Below are positions 40,795-47,316 of a stretch of 47,316 nucleotides of DNA, one piece after another (the stretch's first letter is position 1; every line of letters begins with the position of its first letter). Where the stretch lies: contig JBAXND010000034.1 of NCBI GenBank assembly GCA_037133915.1, positions 1 to 47,316 on the forward strand, written 5' to 3'. The DNA is from Bacteroidota bacterium (GTDB lineage: Bacteria; Bacteroidota; Bacteroidia; Bacteroidales; CAIWKO01). A program made the translations under genes and the position numbers. The notes beneath the pieces are model-generated. The model saw only the letters and a list, made by a program, of their open reading frames with translations. It ran no database searches and was not told where the DNA came from.

Positions 40795-42312
40795 ATGAAA
40801 AAAGTTTTACTCTCAGCTTCAGTACTTATCTTGTTAGCCGGAAGCGCCTGCGCTGCCGTATGGAATGTGGGTGCCACACGTACTTACACAATCCCAAGTC
40901 AGGTGCGCACATTGGTACAGGACGGTGACACCATTTACATTGATGGCGGCATGTATGCAAACGACGCCGTGAAATGGGTTAAAAAGGATTTGAAGATTAT
41001 CGGTCTGGGCACGGGCATGAACCGGACCATATTGCAGTACACCGGCGATATTCCAAACGGCAAAGGAATCTTTGTATTTGAAACTCCCGGCACATGCGAC
41101 AATGCCTACATAGAAAACATTGTGTTCGACGGAGCGCAGGTGTCGGATGCCAATGGTGCGAACGGTGCAGGCATAAGGTTTCAGGCAACCAACCTGATGG
41201 TGAAGAATTGCAAATTCATGAATTGCCAGAACGGAATTCTGGAAGGAAACGGAAGCGTGACCACCAGCAATGTCACCATCTTTGATTCGGAGTTTTATAA
41301 CAACGGCTACCAATTGCCCAACAATCCGAATTATTCGGGCTATGAACACAATATATACATCAGCGCAAGCACCGACTCGCTTTTTGTAATTAACAACTGG
41401 TTCCATCATCCGCGCGGACAGGCAAACTCGCTCAAAACAAGGGCGCAGCGCAGCTATATACTGTATAACCTTATCGACGAGGAAGCTACCGGTTACGGAA
41501 GCTGGGAACTGAATATTGCACAGGGCGGTCTGAACGTAATTATGGGAAACATTATCATTCAGGGACCCGCCGGTGCAAACCACGGCATCATCGGATACGA
41601 TGCCGTTACCAATGCATTGGAAGATTTCTATTTTGTGAATAACACCGTAATCAACCAGTTTGCGGGTAATATAAAATATTTCAACATAGCGCCGGCATCG
41701 GGCATCAACACATTTAAAATATTCAACAACATTTTCGCCTCCGTACCCGGAGCAAGCAACACTGTGTTCACCGGGAACGTTCCCACAGCGCTGGACTCGT
41801 CGGCCAACGCATTTTCAAATAATTACCTGACGTTCGGATTTAGCAATCCTGCCGCGACCGATTACTCACTTACTGCAGCAGCACTGCAGGCCATTGATAA
41901 AGGTGTGTTTGCCGGAAATACAAATACGGCATACCCGCTTACACCTTCTTTCACATACCAGCCGCTTGCTCCCTTGTCCACACCCCGTGTTATCGTAAAC
42001 TCGGTTATTGACATCGGCGCTTACGAATATTCCGGCGGGCTCAACATCAGTGAAAATGATATGCTGAACAGGATAGCGGTATATCCGAATCCATCGTCGG
42101 GAAAATTCCAACTCACCATTGAAGATCTGAATTATGCCGAAAAATTTCATCTGGACGTTTATAATGTAAAAGGTCAGAAGGTGGCGACAAATTATAATAT
42201 AAGCTATCAGACATCCAATGAAATTGACCTTTCTGAAGCTCAGAAAGGACTTTATTTTGTAAACATTTATTATAAGAATACGGTTCAGACCGAAAAAATT
42301 GTGATACAGTAA
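40795..42312 (+). CDS. Right-handed parallel beta-helix protein with T9SS type A sorting domain
   Basis: The 505-residue protein has a signal peptide (about 1-20, ending GSACA). The body (about 30-345) consists of short repeated beta-strands with asparagine ladders, such as YIENIVFDGAQ, MVKNCKFMNCQNGIL and FYFVNNTVINQF, a pattern of pectate-lyase-like parallel beta-helices. Segments with EHNIYISASTDS and HGIIGYDAV fit a carbohydrate-active scaffold, but no catalytic set is clear. It ends with a type A sorting domain (AVYPNPSSGKFQLTI ... TEKIVIQ). It is therefore a probable secreted polysaccharide lyase or carbohydrate-binding protein, exported by the type IX system. Confidence 0.85.
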   Translation: MKKVLLSASVLILLAGSACAAVWNVGATRTYTIPSQVRTLVQDGDTIYIDGGMYANDAVKWVKKDLKIIGLGTGMNRTILQYTGDIPNGKGIFVFETPGTCDNAYIENIVFDGAQVSDANGANGAGIRFQATNLMVKNCKFMNCQNGILEGNGSVTTSNVTIFDSEFYNNGYQLPNNPNYSGYEHNIYISASTDSLFVINNWFHHPRGQANSLKTRAQRSYILYNLIDEEATGYGSWELNIAQGGLNVIMGNIIIQGPAGANHGIIGYDAVTNALEDFYFVNNTVINQFAGNIKYFNIAPASGINTFKIFNNIFASVPGASNTVFTGNVPTALDSSANAFSNNYLTFGFSNPAATDYSLTAAALQAIDKGVFAGNTNTAYPLTPSFTYQPLAPLSTPRVIVNSVIDIGAYEYSGGLNISENDMLNRIAVYPNPSSGKFQLTIEDLNYAEKFHLDVYNVKGQKVATNYNISYQTSNEIDLSEAQKGLYFVNIYYKNTVQTEKIVIQ

Positions 42313-42382
42313 GTATTGAAAAAGCTGTTACCAACCTGACCGGCGACAGACACCAGTGTGAAGTTATACAATACGATAAACG

Positions 42383-42757
42383 ATGGGCACAACGTTTAAA
42401 GATACCGATGAATACATCCGCAGCTTCCCTGAAGAAACACAGGAAATGCTGTACAAACTCCGGGCATTGATCAGAAAAGCGGCACCCCAGGCCGAAGAAA
42501 AGATAGGTTATGGAATGCCGTCGTATAAGCTTTATGGCAGGCAACTGTTATACTTCGCCGGGCACGAAAAGCATATCGGATTGTATGCAACACCTACGGC
42601 ACAAATCGCATTTGAAAAGGAATTGTCAGGATATAAAACAGGGAAAGGCTCGGTACAGTTCCCCCTTGGCAAACCACTTCCCGTTGGGCTTATCACTAAA
42701 ATAATTAAATTCAGGATTGAAGAGAATCTGCAGAAATCCAAAACAATGAAAAAATAG
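42383..42757 (+). CDS. DUF1801 (YdhG-like) protein
   Basis: The 124-residue cytoplasmic protein has the DUF1801 pattern: TDEYIRSFPEETQEMLYKLR at the start, KIGYGMPSYKLYGRQLLYF in the middle and KGSVQFPLGKPLPVGLITKI near the end. Bacillus FrataxinFra and YdhG relatives have been linked to iron handling, but for most of the family the role is unknown. It stands 6 nt before the next gene and is probably co-transcribed with it. Confidence 0.88.
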   Translation: MGTTFKDTDEYIRSFPEETQEMLYKLRALIRKAAPQAEEKIGYGMPSYKLYGRQLLYFAGHEKHIGLYATPTAQIAFEKELSGYKTGKGSVQFPLGKPLPVGLITKIIKFRIEENLQKSKTMKK

Positions 42758-42763
42758 CTCGAA

Positions 42764-43147
42764 ATGAAAATACTGCGACGCATCATTCTTCCGGTCTTTC
42801 TGGCCACCGTATGGATCAGCATTTCGGAATTTGTACGGAATGAAATCCTGCTGAAATCATTCTGGACCGAGCATTATACTTCGCTCGGGCTGACCTTCCC
42901 TTCTGAACCGGTGAATGGGGCGGTATGGGGAATATGGTCATTGTTGTTCGCCATAGCAATATTCATTATCTCTAAAAAATTCTCCCTGTTACAAACCATG
43001 CTGCTGGCATGGTTCACAGGCTTTGTGCTGATGTGGTTCGTAATCGGGAATATGGGCGTGCTGCCTTTCGGCATGCTGTGGTATGCAATTCCACTTAGTC
43101 TGCTCGAAGCATTTCTGGCAAGCTTTATCATACATAAGCTCAAGTAA
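42764..43147 (+). CDS. Small four-helix membrane protein, function unknown
   Basis: This 127-residue protein has four hydrophobic segments (about 8-25, 52-69, 76-97 and 101-122) with the polar part between the first two facing the periplasm or cytoplasm. I recognise no family. It is 6 nt downstream of the DUF1801 gene, suggesting one transcript. Confidence 0.75.
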   Translation: MKILRRIILPVFLATVWISISEFVRNEILLKSFWTEHYTSLGLTFPSEPVNGAVWGIWSLLFAIAIFIISKKFSLLQTMLLAWFTGFVLMWFVIGNMGVLPFGMLWYAIPLSLLEAFLASFIIHKLK

Positions 43148-43224
43148 ACCCGTCATAGCACACCCTTTATAAAATCTTTATACTATTGCTGCATCCTTTT
43201 ATATGAGTTTTATAAAAGCCATTG

Positions 43225-43232
43225 TAATTTTG
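43225..43232 (+). promoter_or_regulatory. -7 element of the potassium-response operon
   Basis: TAATTTTG followed by C matches TAnnTTTG, 25 nt before the GTG at 43257. The two-component genes and kup follow with little space, so this is the probable operon promoter. Confidence 0.6.
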
Positions 43233-43256
43233 CCATAGATTTTAATACCTCGAAAA

Positions 43257-44339
43257 GTGCCGGGACTTCTATTCAATAAGGTGAACAAAACTCAACAGTA
43301 TATTATAAGTATACTGTTGATTAGCGTGGTGTCCGTATTCTGTTATTTCCTTTCAGGATATCTGGGATACAGAGTGGTAGCACTGGTGCTGTTAGTAACG
43401 GTCTCACTGATATCCATGTTTTTCGGGTTATGGCCGGTGCTGCTCTCGGCTTTTCTGAGTGCGCTCATCTGGGATTTTTTCTTCATCCCTCCTACCTTCA
43501 AATTTACTGTTGACAACACAGAAGATGCATTGATGCTGATGATGTATTTTATCATTGCCATGGTAAATGCCGCGATGACGTTCAAGATTCGGCAGATTGA
43601 AAAAACATCGCGCAAAAAAGAAGAAAAAGAGAAAGAAGTGGTACTGTACAATACGATTATCAATTCTCTTTCGCATGAACTGCGGACACCCATTTCAACC
43701 ATTATCGGGGCAACCGACAATTTAATGACGGAGTTCAACCACCTTTCGGAAGACAATAAAAACGAGCTCATCACAGAAATTTCCAAGGCATCACTCCGAC
43801 TCGACCGTCAGGTGGAGAATCTGCTGAATATGTCGCGGCTGGAATCAGGGTTCATAAAAGCAAAGCGCGACTGGTGCGATATGACCGAACTGGTGAATGA
43901 AGTGCTGAACCGTTTGAAAGAAAATCTTGACAAGCGCGTTATCAATGTACAGTTCAAAGACGACCTGCCGCTGTTCAGGGTTGACCACGGCCTGATTGAA
44001 GAAGTGTTGTATAATTTACTGCTGAATGCCACCTTATACAGCTCCAAATATTGCGTTATCACGCTGCGTGTGAATGGATGGGACGACAAACTGATACTGG
44101 TGGTTGAAGATAACGGGAACGGTTTTCCGGAAGATGCCATAGGCAAAGCATTTGATAAATTCTACCGGGTGAAGAACAGTGAAGCCGGAGGCACGGGTCT
44201 GGGATTATCAATAGCCAAAGGATTTGTAGAAGCTCACGACGGCTCCATAGAACTTGACAACCTGCCCGATGGCGGCGCACGATTCACCATACAAATACCG
44301 GCTGAAACATCATACATAAACAACCTGAAAAATGAATAA
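43257..44339 (+). CDS. KdpD-like sensor histidine kinase lacking the KdpD/Usp N-terminal part
   Basis: The 360-residue protein has four close membrane segments (about 14-110, DUF4118 type, as in KdpD), including LWPVLLSAFLSALIWDFFF. A coiled linker (RKKEEKEKEVVLYN) leads to the HisKA domain with phospho-acceptor H140 (SLSHELRTPIST) and an ATPase domain with NLLLNATLY, VEDNGNGFPED and GGTGLGLSIAKGF. Full-length KdpD has about 890 residues with KdpD and Usp-like domains in front; these are missing here. It probably senses potassium or turgor and phosphorylates the next gene's product. The start is GTG at 43257; another GTG at 43281 (VNKTQQ) is equally possible. Confidence 0.88.
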   Translation: MPGLLFNKVNKTQQYIISILLISVVSVFCYFLSGYLGYRVVALVLLVTVSLISMFFGLWPVLLSAFLSALIWDFFFIPPTFKFTVDNTEDALMLMMYFIIAMVNAAMTFKIRQIEKTSRKKEEKEKEVVLYNTIINSLSHELRTPISTIIGATDNLMTEFNHLSEDNKNELITEISKASLRLDRQVENLLNMSRLESGFIKAKRDWCDMTELVNEVLNRLKENLDKRVINVQFKDDLPLFRVDHGLIEEVLYNLLLNATLYSSKYCVITLRVNGWDDKLILVVEDNGNGFPEDAIGKAFDKFYRVKNSEAGGTGLGLSIAKGFVEAHDGSIELDNLPDGGARFTIQIPAETSYINNLKNE

Positions 44340-45018
44340 GGCAGAAATTCTGGTTATTGACGATGAAGCACAGATACGCAAGCTGCTTGAAATAACATTG
44401 CAGAGCAATGATTTCACGGTTGTAAGCGCTGCTACTGCTCATCAAGGACTGATTGCTGCAGCCAATCATCCGCCCGATATGATTCTGCTCGACCTCGGCC
44501 TTCCCGACGAAAATGGTCAGGTGGTGCTTCAGAAACTGCGTGAATGGTACAACCAGCCGATTATTATTTTATCGGTACAGAGCGACGAAGAAAATATTGT
44601 TAAAGCGCTCGACAACGGCGCCAACGACTATCTGGTAAAACCGTTCCGCACAGGCGAACTGATTGCACGAATCCGCTCAGCCCTGCGCAGTGCATCGCAG
44701 GAAGAAACCTATCCTGTTATTACAAATGGCGCATTGAAGATTGACCTTGCCACACGCTCGGTCAAAAAGAACAATTGCATTGTCAGACTTACTGCAACAG
44801 AATATTCATTACTGACTTTGCTGGCCCGCAACGAAGGCAGAGTACTTACGCATCAGTACCTGCTGCGCACAGTTTGGGGACCGGGATTTATAAGTCAGTC
44901 GCAATATCTCCGCGTTTATATAGCACAACTCAGAAAAAAAATAGAGAACGACCCTAACCGTCCTGAAATCATCGTTACCGAATCAGGCGTTGGCTACCGC
45001 TTCGTAGCGAAGGAGTAG
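44332..45018 (+). CDS. KdpE-like response regulator (OmpR/PhoB type)
   Basis: The 228-residue regulator has a receiver domain with ILVIDDE at 6-12, the phosphate-acceptor D54 in ILLDLGLPDENG, S83 in IILSVQSDEEN and K104 in YLVKPFRTGE. A winged-helix DNA-binding domain follows (about 130-228, LTATEYSLLTLLARNEGRVL and QLRKKIENDPNRPEIIVTES). This fits KdpE. The start codon overlaps the kinase stop by 8 nt (ATGAATAA), so expression is coupled. In other bacteria KdpE activates kdpFABC; here the gene next downstream is a Kup transporter. Confidence 0.93.
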   Translation: MNKAEILVIDDEAQIRKLLEITLQSNDFTVVSAATAHQGLIAAANHPPDMILLDLGLPDENGQVVLQKLREWYNQPIIILSVQSDEENIVKALDNGANDYLVKPFRTGELIARIRSALRSASQEETYPVITNGALKIDLATRSVKKNNCIVRLTATEYSLLTLLARNEGRVLTHQYLLRTVWGPGFISQSQYLRVYIAQLRKKIENDPNRPEIIVTESGVGYRFVAKE

Positions 45019-45045
45019 CATCATTACAACATAGTAATTTACATC

Positions 45046-46989
45046 ATGAAAACGAATTCAATACATTCGCGCAGGGTCACTGTGGCCTCACTGCTCGTTG
45101 CCCTTGGCATCATTTACGGCGATATCGGAACCAGTCCGCTGTATGCTTTAAAAGCTGTTATCGGCGAACGGAATATCGACGAGATACTTGTGTATGGAGG
45201 CGTATCCTGCATCTTCTGGACACTCGTATTCCAGACCACCATAAAATATATCTGGCTTACGCTGAAGGCTGATAACGACGGTGAAGGCGGCATTTTCTCA
45301 CTCTACGCACTGGTTCGCAAACACAGTAAAAAGCTTGTCATTCCCACCATACTGGGTGCTACCACCCTGCTTGCCGATGGTATCATCACGCCACCCATTT
45401 CAGTAACATCGGCTGTTGAAGGGCTTGAAATGATTACACCCAACATACCCGTTGTTCCCATCGTAATCGTGATTTTATCGCTGCTGTTTTTCTTTCAGCG
45501 ATTCGGAACACAAAAAGTGGGCGGCGTTTTCGGTCCTGTTATGATGATTTGGTTCAGCTTATTGTTTGCCATGGGTTTCTCGCAGATTCTCCATTATCCG
45601 GGCGTGTTAAAAGCTGTGAATCCTTACTATGCCTTTGAATTGCTGGCAAAATACCCCAATGGTTACTGGCTGCTGGGTGCCGTATTTCTTTGTACAACGG
45701 GCGCCGAAGCACTGTATTCAGATCTCGGGCACTGCGGTCGTAAAAATATCAGGATTTCCTGGATGTTCGTAAAAGTAACGCTTGTAACAAATTATCTGGG
45801 GCAGGCTGCATGGGTTATGCATCAGGACGGAACAACGCTGAGCGGACGCAATCCGTTCTTTGAAATGATGCCGTCGTGGTTTCTGTTTCCGGGTATTATC
45901 ATTGCAACGCTGGCAACCATCATTGCATCGCAGGCACTCATCAGCGGTTCATTCACGCTGATAAGTGAAGCCATGAACCTCAACTTCTGGCCGCGCATCA
46001 CCGTGCGCCAGCCTACCGATCTCAAAGGTCAGATCTACATTCCGAGTGTCAATAATATTCTGTGGTTCGGATGTATTTTGATGGTTCTCTATTTTAAGTC
46101 GTCCACCAATATGGAAGCGGCTTACGGTTTTTCAATCACCATTGCCATGATGATGACCACCGTGCTGCTCACGTATTTCCTGCGTTACAGACAAAAGTGG
46201 CCTGTTCTCTTAATTGTACTCGTGCTGCTGGTATTCGGTACCATTGAAACATCATTCTTCATCACCAATGTAGCGAAGATAAAACAGCGCTGGATGTTCC
46301 TGTTCTTCGAACTGTTTATTTTCACAACGATGTACGCATGGTTTTATGCACGCAAGATACACAACCGGTTCACGAAATTTGTTCAGGTCGGAAAATTTGC
46401 AAACCGCCTTATCTGCCTGAGCAAAGACACCTCTATCCCCAAATTCTCGACACACCTCATTTATCTCACCAAGGCAAATAACCGCGATGAGATTGAAGAA
46501 AAAATCATCAATTCCATATTCGCAAAAAAGCCCAAACGTGCCGATTTGTACTGGTTCGTGCACATCAACCGAACCGAACAGCCCTACACGCTCAATTATG
46601 ACGTCACCGAACTGATAGAAGACAAACTCATCAAAATCAATATCCATGTAGGATTTCGCGTTCAGCCAAAAACAGAGCTGTACTTTAAAAAAATTGTACA
46701 GGAATTGTCGGATAACAAAGAATTGAATCTTCACGTTATGCCCGATGGCTCAACAACCTACAATGATGAGCCGGATTTCAAATTCGTAGTATTCGAGAAA
46801 TTCCTGTCTGTTGAGAACGAATTTTCCATACGCGACGGCCTGCTGCTCAACTCCTATTTTTTGTTGAAAAGATTAGGTCAAAGCGACCAGAAGGCGTTTG
46901 GACTTGACAAAAGCGACGTTACCATCGAGCAGGTTCCCCTCGTCTATCACCCCATCCGTAAAGTTGGGCTGGTGAGGAATAGTTCGTGA
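45046..46989 (+). CDS. kup: Kup-type potassium uptake transporter
   Basis: Kup carries potassium into the cell with protons. The 647-residue protein opens VTVASLLVALGIIYGDIGTS (about 11-30) and contains YIWLTLKADNDGEGGIFSLY, TLLADGIITPPISVTSAVEG and HCGRKNIRISW, all diagnostic for the family. About twelve membrane helices occupy residues 15-450 and a cytoplasmic C-terminal domain covers 460-647. It lies 27 nt after the KdpE-like gene in the same orientation, so the two-component system very likely controls it. This replaces the classical KdpDE-kdpFABC pairing. Confidence 0.95.
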   Translation: MKTNSIHSRRVTVASLLVALGIIYGDIGTSPLYALKAVIGERNIDEILVYGGVSCIFWTLVFQTTIKYIWLTLKADNDGEGGIFSLYALVRKHSKKLVIPTILGATTLLADGIITPPISVTSAVEGLEMITPNIPVVPIVIVILSLLFFFQRFGTQKVGGVFGPVMMIWFSLLFAMGFSQILHYPGVLKAVNPYYAFELLAKYPNGYWLLGAVFLCTTGAEALYSDLGHCGRKNIRISWMFVKVTLVTNYLGQAAWVMHQDGTTLSGRNPFFEMMPSWFLFPGIIIATLATIIASQALISGSFTLISEAMNLNFWPRITVRQPTDLKGQIYIPSVNNILWFGCILMVLYFKSSTNMEAAYGFSITIAMMMTTVLLTYFLRYRQKWPVLLIVLVLLVFGTIETSFFITNVAKIKQRWMFLFFELFIFTTMYAWFYARKIHNRFTKFVQVGKFANRLICLSKDTSIPKFSTHLIYLTKANNRDEIEEKIINSIFAKKPKRADLYWFVHINRTEQPYTLNYDVTELIEDKLIKINIHVGFRVQPKTELYFKKIVQELSDNKELNLHVMPDGSTTYNDEPDFKFVVFEKFLSVENEFSIRDGLLLNSYFLLKRLGQSDQKAFGLDKSDVTIEQVPLVYHPIRKVGLVRNSS

Positions 46990-47037
46990 GTCGTGAGTCG
47001 TAAGTCGTGAGTCGAAAGTCGTGAGTCGAAAGGTCAT
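46987..47037 (+). repeat. GAGTCGTGAGTCG repeat
   Basis: GTGAGTCGTGAGTCGTAAGT and GTGAGTCGAAAG units stand directly behind kup, as behind the glycine-rich genes. A short GTTCATAAAGTTTATAAAGT run follows, and a TCGTTGAGCTTGTCGAAACG motif is near 47090. Confidence 0.8.
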
Positions 47038-47129
47038 AAAGTTCATAAAGTTTATAAAGTTAAAAGAAGTCAGGAGTCCGAAGTTTCGGTCGTTGAGCTT
47101 GTCGAAACGCCGAAACGCGAGTAATGTGT

Positions 47130-47316
47130 CACGAGTCGAACAGAACGACTCGCTCCAACATATTTTCGACTCACGAGTCGAACGGAACGACTCGCTCCAA
47201 CATATTTTCGACTCACGACTCGAACAGAACGACTCGCTCCAACATATTTTCGACTCACGACTCGAACAGAACGACTCGCTCCAACATATTTTCGACTCAC
47301 GAGTCGAACGGAACGA
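47130..47316. repeat. 42-bp tandem array with hairpin units, cut by the window edge
   Basis: Units start at 47130, 47172, 47214, 47256 and 47298; each reads CACGAGTCGAACGGAACGAC then TCGCTCCAACATATTTTCGA then CT. In some units CGAGTCG and CGACTCG flank AACGGAA and can pair as a 7-bp stem; in others the first arm is CGACTCG, so pairing is lost. The period is a multiple of three, which leaves a 14-residue repeated frame open on the minus strand, but nothing supports that it is expressed. Confidence 0.9.

Noticed and set aside
47070..47300. Minus-strand frame with 14-residue repeats as a gene
   Set aside because: It is a by-product of the 42-bp tandem period, has very skewed composition and no start context, and is cut by the window edge.
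47130..47316. CRISPR array
   Set aside because: The 42-bp units are contiguous with no unique spacers, and no cas gene is in the window.

Overview
This 47.3 kb window looks like chromosomal DNA of a member of the Bacteroidota. The evidence is several genes with type IX secretion (T9SS) C-terminal sorting domains of type A (YPNP-type) and type B (CHU_C-like), promoters of the TAnnTTTG type without clear Shine-Dalgarno sites, a transketolase split into two genes, and a DUF4342-type protein. No rRNA, tRNA, transposase, phage or CRISPR gene was recognised. The species cannot be named from the sequence alone.

Region 1 (1-8.4 kb) is compact and housekeeping-like. It holds RNase P RNA (minus strand) diverging from an MtfA-like zinc peptidase, a small haem-binding protein, and an overlapping operon of a condensing ketosynthase, a ketosynthase-like chain-length factor without the active cysteine, a NodB-type deacetylase, a LolA-like protein, a FabZ-like hotdog protein and a CysQ phosphatase. 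This set resembles part of the aryl-polyene/flexirubin class of lipid or pigment loci, without ACP, ketoreductase or acyltransferase in view. A DUF4342 protein and the N-terminal half of transketolase follow.

Region 2 (8.4-21 kb) lies between the two transketolase halves and is a repeat-rich accessory island. It has a secreted PHP-type protein, four related minus-strand secreted proteins, three orphan T9SS sorting-domain fragments, three nearly identical 170-bp elements with 23-bp inverted ends (REPIN/MITE-like), a 1.57-kb duplicated cassette, a 44-bp minisatellite, two tiny DNA-binding-like proteins beside an IS21-like inverted repeat, and a VIT-VWA-TonB_C protein. The transketolase C-terminal half follows after a strong terminator.

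Region 3 (21-27.2 kb) returns to ordinary genes: a VanY-like peptidase, truA, a LutA/YkgE-like protein, xerD, a hotdog thioesterase and a lipid-anchorless DUF4369-like protein.

Region 4 (27.5-42.3 kb) is a surface/secreted block: a 2710-residue T9SS protein with six ~360-residue repeats, a DRGHL endonuclease with an added C-terminal domain, two tandem glycine-rich proteins whose C-terminal third resembles the glycine-rich domain of the animal receptors ALK/LTK, and a parallel beta-helix T9SS protein.

Region 5 (42.4-47.3 kb) has a DUF1801 protein, a small membrane protein, and a potassium module in which a KdpD-like kinase reduced to its DUF4118 and kinase parts, a KdpE-like regulator and a Kup transporter lie in one operon. 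The window ends inside a 42-bp tandem array of hairpin-forming units. Several intergenic spaces share GAGTCGTGAGTCG-type repeats and a 28-29-nt dispersed repeat.
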